Below, in pieces: positions 31,508 to 44,200 of a DNA stretch of 64,000 bases; within the stretch, counting starts at the first letter, position 1; the number at the start of each line of letters is the position of its first letter. The position numbers were made by a program, and so were the translations under genes. Source of the stretch: Ophiura sarsii (lineage: Eukaryota; Echinodermata; Ophiuroidea; Amphilepidida; Ophiuridae); contig CM069446.1 of assembly GCA_035610835.1 (NCBI GenBank), positions 46,911,625-46,975,624 of the forward strand. The letters run 5' to 3'. The notes beneath the pieces are model-generated. The model did not search any database. It was not told where the DNA came from and worked only from the letters and a program-made list of their open reading frames with translations.

Positions 31508-31852
31508 AGGTAGATGACCCGATTTTCAACTCGATGTTTTCTATTTTACATGAAAGGTCATCCTTTAAATTGTTGCATTCCAAAGTTTGAGTTGCATAAC
31601 TCCAATGGTTCTATTTTTAGAAGCGCAAGGTCAAAAGACATGTGCCCATTGAGTAGTACACAGACTGGTTGGTGGTTAGCCACCTTTGGCAGTAATTCAC
31701 CACATTTTAGCCTATAATTTCCAAATGAAACATTACTGGCCCCTAATATTTTACAGACATAATGAGAAAAATATGGGGATTCTTCTGATACCAAAATATC
31801 TTGATGTGAAAAAAAAATCATAGCCCCCAAAAAGTGATCGGGTCATATACCT
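31508..31852. mobile_element. AGGTAGATG MITE, copy 3 (most intact)
   Basis: AGGTAGATGACCCGAT begins it and ATCGGGTCATATACCT ends it, flanked by TTAA on both sides (31504-31507, 31853-31856). It is 345 bp long. The internal landmarks TTGCATTCCAAAGTTTGAGT and CATTGAGTAGTACACAGACT are shared with copy 2. Confidence 0.85.
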
Positions 31853-31897
31853 TTAATGTCTACCTCGCTTTTCTGGTATATGGTTAATGATCTAGAA

Positions 31898-32249
31898 CAG
31901 GGGTGGGCAACCTTTTTGAATAAGTGGGTTAGATATAAGGAATGAAAAATTGACTGGGCCGCACCCAACTAAATTTTCTAGCAATCGGACCTGCTGTTAA
32001 TTTCAAACCTTTGATTCAGAAGACTTTCCAGCAATAGGTGTGTGTGTGCTTAATAATCTATCTTCATAAAATCGTAATCTCATTACAGTACAGATGACAA
32101 TTAATGGGGAAAATAGACCTGCGCACGTTGAGGAACATCATTTGTGCCGATAAATGCTTAGCAGCTAGCTGTTTTTTGATGATATAAAATAGATTGATTT
32201 TTTTCCTTTTTCTCAAGATATCTCGGGGGCCGTAGGTTGCCCACCCATA
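31898..32249. mobile_element. hAT-type element, perfect 8-bp duplication ATCTAGAA
   Basis: CAGGGGTGGGCAACCTTTTT at the left and GTAGGTTGCCCACCCATA at the right are inverse, and the last bases of the right end are mutated. ATCTAGAA flanks both ends (31890-31897 and 32250-32257). CAGGGGTGGGCAA is a common hAT terminus in animals. Confidence 0.88.
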
Positions 32250-32304
32250 ATCTAGAACATTGCTGTGAATAGTAACTAAGGACCTCTCTCACGCACACGG
32301 ACAC

Positions 32305-32305
<1 letters not shown>

Positions 32306-32349
<44 letters not shown>
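32306..32349. repeat. Poly-C tract (44 bp)
   Basis: The longest homopolymer in the window, ending in GGGCCC. The exact length may be unreliable because homopolymers are hard to assemble. Confidence 0.9.
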
Positions 32350-32351
<2 letters not shown>

Positions 32352-32384
32352 GCCCAAACTGGCCAAGAACTCATACATGCATTC

Positions 32385-34120
32385 ATATTAATTGAGAATC
32401 ATCATAACAAAGCCATTGACAGCTAGGTGAAGCTTTCATTTGATGTTTATTTGTACTGGTTTTCATGGTAAGAGACTCATAAGGTGATTTGAACAAGCAT
32501 GTTTCGATTATTAAAGCAAATTGTGATGATACGAGCGTAAACTGTAAAACTGCATATTTGTCAAGATATTGATGAAAATGTTAAATCAATCATGTTGTCA
32601 GGTATGTAAATTTGAAACTTAATTTCATAATTATTATGTTAGAGAGTGATTAAAATGGCTCAATTCAATACTTATATGATAGACAAACTAAAATCAAGCA
32701 TTTTTTATTTTTCCTTTGAATTTTTTTGAAATTTCAATTTTTGGACCAAATTTGGGGTAAAATTACAAAAACAAATATACTTTTTGATAAAAATGTGAAT
32801 TTCTTTGTGGAAAACCATTTGTTTTAGGTTACAATCAAAGATTTAAGACTACATTTACAAAATATGTCATAAATGCACAACCTTAAAACATAAATTTCGT
32901 GTAAAATTAGGAAAATGTGTTTTTTGGTTGCCATGGTAACCAAAATAAAAATAAAAAGGATGTGGAACTGTTTTATATAGAATTAGTTAAAGCATGAGTA
33001 ACGTTTACGTGGAAAACGGTGTTCTGAAATATTTTATGTGTACGAAAATTTAACAAATACAAATTTAACAAATACTGTTTGCAAATTCTTTAAAATGCTT
33101 TCCACTTATTTTGTGGTTGCCATGGAAACGGGTCAACATTTCATACACGAAACCACCCATATCAACGGGGCATCTACGAAATTCAGATTCCTAGAGTTGT
33201 AGGTTTAATTTGATATCAATCATGCTGGTTATTCTTTTTAAGGTTGCTTCAAAAATAAGGCCTTTTGAAGAATGGATTTTCGTCTACTAAATTGAGAAAA
33301 GGGTTAAAATAAGCTAGAAAACGGGCACAAATGGGTCAAAAGTTCTACTTTCGGCCTAAAATTAAGAAGTATATGGCCACGGGGGACACTGAAAAATTAT
33401 AAAGATGCACAGGAAACGAGTTGATCTTCAATATAATACCCGATTTGTATCAATTTCATTTGTATAATGGATTCATCTAGCTGACAATTTAAGAAAAATG
33501 AATATTCATATCCAGGGACATTAAATATGGGTGAATTTTTGCTAATTTCTGAAATTGTGGGTATCTGTCTTTCATTCAGTATAATTTTTAAACTTTTGAA
33601 TTTTGAAAACTGATATTTTGTGATAATATACACACTTCATGTGGGCAGTTTTTAAAAAAGAATCCATAATGTAACAAATGCGTTTACTATTATAGGAAAG
33701 CAAAATGTATGAGAAGAAATTTGAAATTTGCCTAAAAATGGTGAAAATGGTCCCAAAAATGACACTTTTAGCTAAAAAATCAAAATAAAATGGCCGGGAA
33801 CCACCTTAAAAGTGATATAGGATGATAGACAATTTAATTACCTTTACGATGACACCAAATTTGACATTTTTTATTGATATTAAGATACATTGTGGCTGAA
33901 ATTAGTGTATTTCCCAATATTTGACCTTTGGTGACCTCTAAATGACCTCTATTTGACCTTTACTTGACCTTCTCCCCGGGTACAAAATTCACAACCATGA
34001 TTTTCAGATGCGGAATGAAAATACCTTTCTAATGACACATTATGGGAGTTGATTACCTCCGGTAGGGGTAAAATCTTTATTAAGGCCCTTTTAGGCACTT
34101 GGCCGCAGTACTATATACCT
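32385..34120 (-). repeat. Right arm of the ~1.6-kb inverted repeat pair
   Basis: Inverse of 25381-26935. Its outer end is complete: GGCCGCAGTACTATATACCT followed by TTAA at 34121, so the repeat unit probably begins AGGTATATAGTACTGCGG at a TTAA site. It contains GGTTGCCATGGTAACC near 32928 and a ~150-bp stretch near 33000-33170 that differs from the left arm. Confidence 0.8.
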
Positions 34121-34124
34121 TTAA

Positions 34125-35157
34125 AGCAAAATTCGCTGAGTCATGACCATTGGACATTTCCCCATAGAAACCTGTGCAAATTTGAAACCATTTTATTAGT
34201 AGCGTTACTTTCATGATGTCTAGTTGCTTGTGTGTGGTTATTTAGGCATCAGTATACAACCCAGTATGAGAGACTTTATGACACAAGATTTAAATGGACT
34301 AGGCCTAAACATGAATGTTTCATTCCTCCCCCCCCCACCCCCATTAGCTTACATAAGCCTACTTGTATTGCAATGATGATTACTATAATCAAAACAAAGA
34401 ATTCTCGATCAAATCGTTTATTCCAGTCACGCCAGCGTTCATCAAAATTTTGAATGCAGCGTGACGGGTGATAGTCGACAGCAGAGAACTTCGGCACTTT
34501 ATAAAACGGCAATGCACGCAATCTAGTTAATGAGTGTGTGGGCTGGGACATTCATGATCCATTAGATACGATTGCGGCCAATCGAATAACAGATACCGCG
34601 ATGCGTCAAACGGATCAAAGATAATACTGTTGTGGCGTTTTTCTACAACGCACTTCCATGTTTATGCTGTACGCAGTTGTCACAGAAAAAGTGCCGAACT
34701 TCACTGGCGCCGACTATATCATTCATGCTTCGTTCACTTGAAATGGGTTAATGTCTAATCTGTGCATTTTCTTACCCTTATGCTCGCTAAAATGTGGATT
34801 TTCACTTCCGGGTTTGCCAAGGCCGCCATCTTGGAGTTGGAACACGTGGACACGATTTCAACAAAAGATGGCGCCCTCACAATTGGCCCGCCCAGAGTAT
34901 TGTTTGGAGAAATTCCGGAATTTTGAATCCGTGTTTACCCTGTCGGCATTTATGAAATACTTGACACAATTTTGACAAAAGATGGAGCTCCAACAATCAA
35001 CCCAGAGTATGTTTGGAGAAGTTTGCTTTGCCTTATCGAAAAATCCCTGTCTGCATTTATGAAACACACTTGACACAATTTTGACAACGAGAAATTTAAG
35101 TTTGCTTTGCCTTATCGACAAATGACACCGTTTTGTTATGGTTTTTTTGCATTGCAG
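34125..35157. other. Region upstream of the first visible cyclin L exon
   Basis: The N-terminal cyclin L exon was not found here. At 34808-34835 an ETS-like ACTTCCGG is followed by GGCCGCCATCTTGG, a YY1-like box, which is compatible with a housekeeping promoter. Similar GCCGCCATCTT boxes also occur in dispersed repeats of this window, so the call is weak. At about 34862-35125 a ~110-bp unit (ACAAAAGATGG, ACCCAGAGTAT, GTTTGGAGAA, GCATTTATGAAA, ACTTGACACAATTTTGACAA) is repeated two to three times. Confidence 0.45.
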
Positions 35158-35232
35158 GTTGCTATGGCAACAGGCCAGGTGTTGTTCCAAAGATTCTATT
35201 ATTCCAAGTCTTTTGTCAAGCATAACATGGAA
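35158..35232 (+). CDS. CCNL: Cyclin L exon (VAMATGQ...)
   Basis: Acceptor GCATTGCAG; 25 codons, phase 0 at both ends; donor GAA|GTAAGT. This is the start of the first cyclin box helix. A minus-strand frame covering it is a shadow. Confidence 0.95.
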
Positions 35233-38200
35233 GTAAGTATTGTACATGAACTTATGTAAACCAGTGACTTTGGACAGCAGGTGAAATTTGACAAATAATT
35301 ATTTCAGGTCCACACCTTGTTAAGAATAATGTGCTTTTTATTCATGGATGGATAGGAATACTCTATTTGATTTTTTTTTTGATTTTTTTTTGATTTAAAA
35401 ATAAAAGTTAAAAAAAGTTCTCCGTAAGCTTGGATAAGCAAAAAAAAAATTGCATACCTCATAGCCTATTTTCTAAAAAAAGCAAAAGAAGAAAAAAAAG
35501 CACAGCACTTAGCTTATTTGCACAATGTTTCTGAGACAGACCTTCTTCTTTGTTTGGCCTTATAATCATGTCTATCTCGTCTAGGTAATGTTTTAATGGT
35601 CCGATTATTTATTTCAGATTGTTGCCATGGCTTGTACCAATCTGGCATCCAAAATTGAAGAGGCCCCGCGTAGAATTAGAGATGTGATCAACGTTTTCCA
35701 TCACATTCGTCAGAAGCGAAATGGCAGGTCAGTATTTTCATAACGAATTGTCTTACCCTTTGACAGTATTGATGAGTATTGACTAAACATAGAATGTGAA
35801 TTGAATGCATGTCAATTAGATTTTTTTACACAAAAAAATATCTTGTTGATTGATTTCAATGAGTTTATTGCATCGTGGCTGGCATAACTTTGTTATCTCT
35901 GTCCAGGTTTTGTAACACACAGGCCAATTTCTGTTTGTTCCCTGGCAATGGAGATAACACATTTATACCTAGCTCACTTTCAAGAGTATGTGGCATTTGG
36001 TCTGTTAATGATATTGTACTTGTAGTTATAATTGAATCATTAAAATGTTTGTCTCTTTGTAATTGTATTTCAAAGTTGTAGATTAACTAAAGTCAAATTG
36101 AAGATTGTATTACGTCGATGATCGCTTCCAATTTGGGATCACTATTCACTACCTTATTAAGAGTGCAATCTTAAATGGAATAGGCTTTTTAAAATAAATA
36201 AAAAATAAGCATTTTTCTGGAATTGCCTATTTCATGCTGATCATCAGTATTGCTAGAGAGAACAGAGAATTACATTTCCATCACAGCACTTGTTTATCTC
36301 ATCAGCTGTTGTTCATGGAGTCGTGTTTGGGGACACTGCCATGATAGATGATTGCATATTGTCAACGCTTTGGCAGGAGATAGGAGGTCCTACAATATTA
36401 CAATGACTTTGATTTGGTTGTAGGTCAAGTTTCCCAGTGATAATGAACATTCTTGGTTATCAGTTAAAAAACTGAATGTACCAAATGTGTGCTAAGTTTA
36501 CAAGCACTTCCTCTGAAGCTGATGATTCTGTCAATAATGATGTGGCATTCATGGATGGATGGATCTGCCATAAGATGGTCAACTAAAAGAAGAACCCTCT
36601 TCATGCATGGATGCAGGGTTGTAGCTAGAGCAATCTTAGTGCCGGACTCTGATTTATTCCGGTTAGGGGTCCAGGGGCCAAATATTATGTGAACAATGAT
36701 AAATACCATAAACATACTTAGATCCTACTTCCAAGTTCCTTCAATACCAGTTAAAATCATATTTGTAAGTTTATTAACTACAACTTTGTGGTGAATTAGT
36801 GCCGGTTGGAGGGGGGGGGGGGGGGGGGGGCTTGCATTGACTGTGAGTGCCAGGCACAAATGGCCTGCTCGCGCCTGCCATAGCTACAACTCTGCATGTA
36901 TGTAATCTGAGAATACCACCAACATGGGAATTCTTCTTCAAGTTTGACAATTTGTGATGACCTCTTAGATCATCATTGCAGGATAAACTATAAGGAGGAG
37001 TCAGTGATTGGCTCTCGGATTGATTGCAGACAACAAATTCACCGTGTGAATGTATCCACATTGGGAACTACATCTATGCACCAAACAAACTAATCCAATT
37101 TGAATTGAGGAAATTGACTGATAAATCCTGCAATGATCATCATGAGAGTTTACTCTTGGATATTATAATGTGTGGTTAAATTGAGAATTTTTACATGTAC
37201 ATAACAAAGTTTGGCCTAAATAAATTTAGATAATTGTAGTTTAATAAGGGGTAGGCAAAAAAGAAGATTGCGTTTCTTCCCTACCCTTCAGTACCGTACT
37301 ATTGTATCATAAGTTACTGTCTATTTCAGTATAAACTTGGAAGAGAATACTAATGTTTTAAAAATATTGTATGTTTTTCTTTCAAGTGATCATTCTTTAC
37401 ACTAGTACATGTCCATGTACACCTGTGTCCCACCAGAGCAATAACATATTTCTGTATTGTAATTGTCTTTTCAACAGTGCTGTCTCATGACTGTCCACTC
37501 ACCACTCACACACACTATCATGAGGGGAGGGCTGTAGTGGGCCGGTCAGTCGTCCAAGAGCCATGTCCACTGATGATGAGTACCAGCTAAATCATCTATC
37601 TCAACATACAAGCTGGCTGGAACGCAGCCTAACAACACTGGGAACAAGTTTGTAATACGAGCATCTCCTGAGCCAAGCAGCTTGACTCGGTTCCACTGGG
37701 GCAGGCCTGCGGCTCTGCTCGGATGACATCTTAACCCTCCCAGAAGTTGTCGTAAAGCTTTTAAATAAGAGTCTACAGATTAGATCGTTTATATTTGATA
37801 TCAGTTAGGGTTCACACTGTTTTAATTCAAAAACAAGTTCGACATGAATTTATGTCTGATAATGATTACCATGCATTTTTGTAAGAAAATGTATTTTTAA
37901 TTTTATATATTTTATTTGACGAAAAATTCCAATGAATAGACCTCATGTTTTATTAGCAAAGGTTTATCACACATACACAAGAGTAGAGGATTGATTTTAG
38001 GTGGCATGGTATACGGCGGTAGAGTCATGATGGTAGCACTGCATTTTGCACACATTTAATATGTACAAGTCTACGTGATGAGCACAGTGGTGAATGCTAC
38101 TGGGCCATAGCAGCCACAAGGTAATAGTACTATCTTTCTTTATACTTATGTCTGTATGCACGTTCGTAGAAAGGAACCATGGTCACTCGGAGTATAAGCC

Positions 38201-41200
38201 CAAGGAGACGCAATTGAACATAATGATGTGGGTGCCATGTGGCAGCTATTGAAGGCAGAGCCTTCTTGCATAACAGTGGTTGCCCTCAATGTCATCCCTA
38301 CAGCTGTGTAACATATTGAATAGATAACAAAAATATCAATTAAGGCAGCTATATTACAGATTGCCTCAACACAATCACAAAATCACAACAAAATATGGTT
38401 TATGGATGTATTTTCAGAAACAGTTGTGGGAATTATTGTGAGTCCCATAAAGGGAAAAGAGGTGATTTAAATGCATTTAATTAAGCACATTTTGGGCATA
38501 TCCTTTAGCTTATACCCGAGTGGTGAAAGTAAGTAATTATCTAAACAAAACAAATTGTAGTTGAAGTGTCTTTTTAGGGCTATATCTGTATATCCTGAAA
38601 AGCCAATTTGGTTTGCTATAGTTGGCCATTTTCTTGTTAAGAAAACACTGAATAAACACTGAATTTGCTTGTTTAATAAATAAAGGCCATTCTTGGTTGA
38701 TCAGTTTCTGTGTTATTACAAGCCTGATCAAGGTGTACAAATACATATTCCTGATATTAGGTTGAATGACAACTATAAGTGTAGAACTATACTTGCGATC
38801 AAATGCCACATATTCAAATGACAAAAGCAGAAATAGCGTTTTCTTGAGTTTTGGGGGTCCTTGAAATGAAGCCCCTTAAAATGTGTACTATAGTTTATTC
38901 AGTTCCAAATGAGCTAGAAATATTCGACTTGGATCTCTCCGCACGCAAAAATAATCCAAGCTTAATGCACTTGATTTAATGGCCACACACACGTGTCACG
39001 CATATGGTGCGCTTGTTGCTGCCATGCGCTCCCGTGTCATTCTGTATTCATTCGCCGCAGTTGTTATAGGCTTCGCCAATTTGGAACTGCTAAATCTATA
39101 GTGATGTTTAATTTTTACGATAGTCCAGATTGCATGCACATAGTTTCAGACATTTGCTACAACTGGAGATTTGGCGGGACAAATTGGAGGTGGAACCCCA
39201 TTGCCTAATTATCCTGAAACAATGGCAGTTTTAATGATGCCGCCTTTGGCTTTTAACAAAATTATCAGTTTAATTGATAAATTATAAGTAGCTTTCTCGA
39301 CCCCCAAGATATCAAGACACTGTTGTCCCTGCATTTGTACAGTAATAGTGTAAATTAAGAAATCATTAACTAAAATTGATAGAGGTAATCTTAGTCAGAT
39401 TTAATTCACATCAATGTGTAATGTACCTCCATTTGTATTTGATGTAACATATCATCAGTAAAAAAATGATCTTGCAGGGAAATGTGGTGTTAACAGAAAA
39501 TGTTGTTGTTTACCGTTCTTTTACCACAGGAATCCAGAACCCATGGTGCTAGATCAGAAGTACATCAACATGAAAAACCATGTTATCAAAGCTGAGAGAC
39601 GAGTTCTGAAAGAGCTAGGCTTCTGTGTCCATGTTAAACATCCGCATAAGGTAAGAGGGCTCTCCTTACAGGGGGCAAGAAGATGATATCACTCACAGAC
39701 AGTTACTTTCTCTATCAAAAGCACACACAGCGAAAGCAAACCTTTGATTTGGTGCTATTTTGGCTATTGAAATAACATGATTGAGTCACACAAGAAGAAT
39801 TGTAGCTCCTTATCATGTTAATGTAAATTTGGCATTTATTTAATTCTTGAAGGTTTGGGAATTTCCACATTTTTTTAGAAATCAAGAAGTTTTTCACAAA
39901 ATCCAATGTAATTGTTAATTTTTGAAGAAAAGGGATTCTTAATATTTCAGGAATGTTTTAAAAGATCTTTTACATGATTGTCATCCATTTGTAAGAATCA
40001 AAACTCTGAGCCATTTCCTTACAGCTTCATAATTTCTCAGTATTGCGCTGAATTAAGTATAACATTCAAGGGTTGGCTTGCTTTGACTGTGCTTTTTTAG
40101 AGAAGGTTTGTTTCTTAGCCTGTTTTATTTGAAATATGAAACTAACTCAATGCTTTCCATTGATGTTTGCCACAGGCAGTCAAGGAAGGTAGCATTGTCA
40201 TCGTCATATTTACAAACTGGCTATCTTCAATTCAAGATGGTAATCTTTCCCATACCCACTTAGTAGTGCATCCTTGCGTTGATGTTAAAGACGAGTGTGA
40301 CCCTATTTCAGTCAAAATGTTTCACTGAATGTTTACAAACTGTTATGTTTACTTATTTACATAAAGGCACATCATGACTTCAGTCATATTCAAAAATTTG
40401 AGTTAAATTTGTTTCAGTGGTTTCTTATGATAGAAGCAAAAAAAATTCACTTGAGATTTTCCCACAAAACACTAAGTAAACCCATGTAGCAATTTTGGAT
40501 TAGAAAATATTCTGGATGTTTGACTTGTACAGAGAAGAAATGCAATAAGGGTTATCGCAAATGGAAAAAAAAACCCATTGATTATCCTTTTCTGTTGCAT
40601 TGTGGGATCGCAAATGGGGCAAAAATGCCCCATTCTGGATCCCACAATGCATCAGAAAAGGATAATCAATGGTGTTTTTTTTGATTCGCGATGAACCTTA
40701 TAGATCAGGGAAGGATTGCCTCTTGATTTTTACTGATAACGGTGATATCATCAGTTGCCCTCTGTTGTTGCTATAATTTACCAAACTGTTGCTAATCCTA
40801 ACCACACCATTGTCCCCTATCAGGTTACCTAATTAAAAACTGTGTTTATTTTCTAGATCAGTTAGTTTCTGTTGACACTATGGACATGGTCTTCACATTC
40901 AATCTCGGATTTGGCTCACAAGCGGATCATAAACCTTGGCGATTTACTCCCCCGATTTTTGCACTTTGTGTTATGCTTATTATTAATACAAAGTGCATTA
41001 TAGCATCATATTGAATGTCTTTGTTAACCAATTTTTCTTCCCTATTATTCTCTCCTTTTAATCATGTGGTGTTTTGGCCACGCCTTCGTCAATCTCTGCA
41101 TCAATCAATCAAACTCTGCTACAGATGATAGTGACTTACTTGCAGTTCCTGGAGTGTGAGCGCAACACTCAACTCGTCCAGACAGCATGGTAGGTATTAT

Positions 41201-44200
41201 TGTTAATTTAGTATCTTAATTATAAATAAGAGTTAAAGCGCATAATGCTCTTGAAGATCAACAATATTATGACTCCTTCGCTCGTTAGGACTTTGTTGCA
41301 TAGGGGGCGACAGCTATTACTTGATTTGAGAACGAGATGTATTGTGAGGGAATACAACTTAAAGACTTTGAATTCAGTAGTTAAGAAATAAGCACTATTG
41401 TATTCAAATTAGTAGGGGAGTATAAAAAATAAAACCTAGTTGAAAGAAAATTACATTTAGAAATCAGTAAGAGTGTAATTACATGAAGCGTAATTTTCTG
41501 AAATCATAGATTTTTTCAGTAGTCTTTGGTAACAACTATTCATACAAGTGAACAGAGTTTCAAAAGTTTGTCGCATGTGTGGTGATAGTGTTATGCTTAA
41601 ATTCTTGATATTTGATCAGAAACAAATAACTGTAAAGTGGAAATTTTCGCGCTACATTTATTTTCACGCTCGAACCAGCTACCGCGAAAATAATCACACA
41701 CAAATATATGTTTTTTGCATAGGTCCATGTGATGAAACTACAAATCGCCAATTTAAAAACACGCAAAAAAGGTTGAAAATCAGCCAAGCATGAAAAATTA
41801 ATCGCGCAAAAAATACCATTTTTACAGTAGATGGAACTTTTCTGACATCAGAATTTCATAACAGGATAAACACTCTTCAATGTTTCATGGTCTATCCCTC
41901 ACACAATTTGACAATTTTGAACTCCAAAAATTGAAATGCTTGTTTTACAGCATTCAGGGCAGTAAATTCATCTGTCTTAAGATTGGACCCAAGATTTCAA
42001 GTTTTGAACGCTAGTCCTGGATCGTAATGTACACTTTTCAAATTATATATACCAACCAAGACTGTTACCTACCTGTAAAGCAAGAACTCAAACAGTGTAA
42101 TCAGTTAGCATAGAGCCTATTTTGTATCAGAGTGCTCCATTGGTAACTGTATTCTTTGTTCTCTCTTGCCTATAAAGGGCCCACTTACTAGGTAAGTAGA
42201 GAATAACAGTGATGTTATGGGGGAGTTGAGTGAACCCATACACACACACACTACTATTGGTCACACATGGCCCAGCCAACCTACCAACTACACGCAACAC
42301 CAGCTACTGGTCTCCATCAACAACGCGGGTGTGCCAACCGTCCTAATGGATGTTCCCTTGTGTTATGTGGACACGCTGGCCGACGTACACTCGCGTGGTC
42401 ACCACTACCAGCGCTACAACATCCCGTCTTCTGCTCTTGCTGTATGGACCACAGACAGACAGAATCGGTCGTCTTCGACATAGCCTCGTTTCAAGACGAC
42501 ACCAGGACTCATCAGTCAACCATCATCCGTCTGTTTGTCGAGGGTCTTCAGTCTTTTTGAGTTTTTAGCAAATTTTTTCATTGTGTGAATGTTGATGCTT
42601 TTTGTCTCTATGTATAGTGCATCAACAATACAGGTCAAAAAGCTTTAAAAATGTGTGAACAGTTAACTCAGTTCCCATTGACCTATGTTGATTGTGCACT
42701 TTGTTTGATAATAACCCAAGTTTCAGTTAAAAATTGTTTCTAAATCTCAACAGTCAATATTGATAGCGGTTAAACAGGAAAATCTTGATGTATAACATAA
42801 TGCAAACAAATTGGTGTCAGCTCCAAACTTTCTTGAAATCATAATTGGTTGATGATATCCTAGATATGATGTATGTGACATGTTCAAGCGAAATGAGTCG
42901 CTTGTCAGCAGTTTTCAATTTTTTGATATTTGGCCAATATTTACAAGCCAGTGGAAAATGCTACAGTATGGTCCCAACCCCACTAAAATTGAACTTCTAG
43001 TTTAATCAAAGTTACAGGAACAATATACCAACTGAGCTGAGAAAACAAAGTAAACACAAGACTTTGTCACTACATTTTACCTGTAACTCAAAATCAATAT
43101 TCCCGACACCCGACTCATTCAGCTTGATCTTGTCACTTATAAATACAGGTGAGTCTTGTTGGGATCCTTATTGTATCAGTCAATCAGAGATAGCTGCCTT
43201 TTCTAAACCCGAGTTTTATCAAGGGTCTAACTAAGCCTTAGTAATTCATAATTAAATTTAATACATACAGCAATGGTAAATTATGTGCATCGGCTGGAAA
43301 TCGTTGATATATTATGCATAGCAGTAGGATCAAATCTGAGCAATGCATCCAACAGATCCGTGTAAGATTTGGCTGATGTCGATTCATCAAATAGAGCAAT
43401 GTGATGCAGTTTAACATGTTGAAATACGAATGCAGCAAATTGCCATTTGACAACACTAAACTAATGTGGTAAACATTTAGAATGGCTAGTTTACTTAAGC
43501 ATATTTGTTCTTGAATGACATTTTGCTTCTAGTTTCTTTGAAGTCGTGTCTTTATTACAGAAGTTCAGCTTGCTCTGGTCTACTGTCACGAAATGGTTAT
43601 CACTCCATCAAACGTTTGTTGGTGAAGATGAGAGCGTGTCGGCCAATCCTCGCTCCATGGCACAACTACAGTGTGTGGCAAAGCAGGACAGTGCTGAATG
43701 AATCAGTTACAGGAATAATGAGTGAAATAATTGAGGTTTTGCATGTGCTGTTGTGCATACTTGATACATTCGTTAAGCAAACAAAGTATTCTGTAGTTAA
43801 AATTTGAATGAGTTGAGTGCTGCATGGTACCCCTATCCTTAACTTACCGCTGCAGGTTGCAACTTGTGCAAGACCTTTACTTTTCTTTGATCCAATCAGT
43901 AATACAGTGTGTTGACTAATCTCCTAAATCTCTCTTGCAATGCACTGTGCTATCCTCATACTATACCTGTCCTTATTGTGCTGTTTGTAATCTATGAAGC
44001 ACAGCTATCCTGATATCCACTGGTCTATCCCACAGCAGCCTCGATGATCTTCCCGCACCGCATAGCACTTCGGACTGTGGACCATTCTTAAACATGGAAC
44101 CACCATAGAACTTGTGAACAATTGCGCTAAGGCCTAAAAAAAAGGTGTTTGATTGGCCTAACATGACAAAAACAAATAGGGTAGATCAGTCGGGATTTTT

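Noticed and set aside
34808..34870. Possible ETS/YY1 housekeeping promoter for cyclin L
   Set aside because: GCCGCCATCTT boxes also occur in dispersed repeats here (52760, 60495), and no first exon follows, so it is kept only as a weak remark.
34858..35247. 129-residue minus-strand frame over the cyclin L exon
   Set aside because: Shadow of a tandemly repeated region and of the plus-strand exon; no recognisable domain.
42217..42568. Three overlapping plus-strand frames in cyclin L intron 5
   Set aside because: No protein family is recognisable; kept only as a candidate alternative-exon region.
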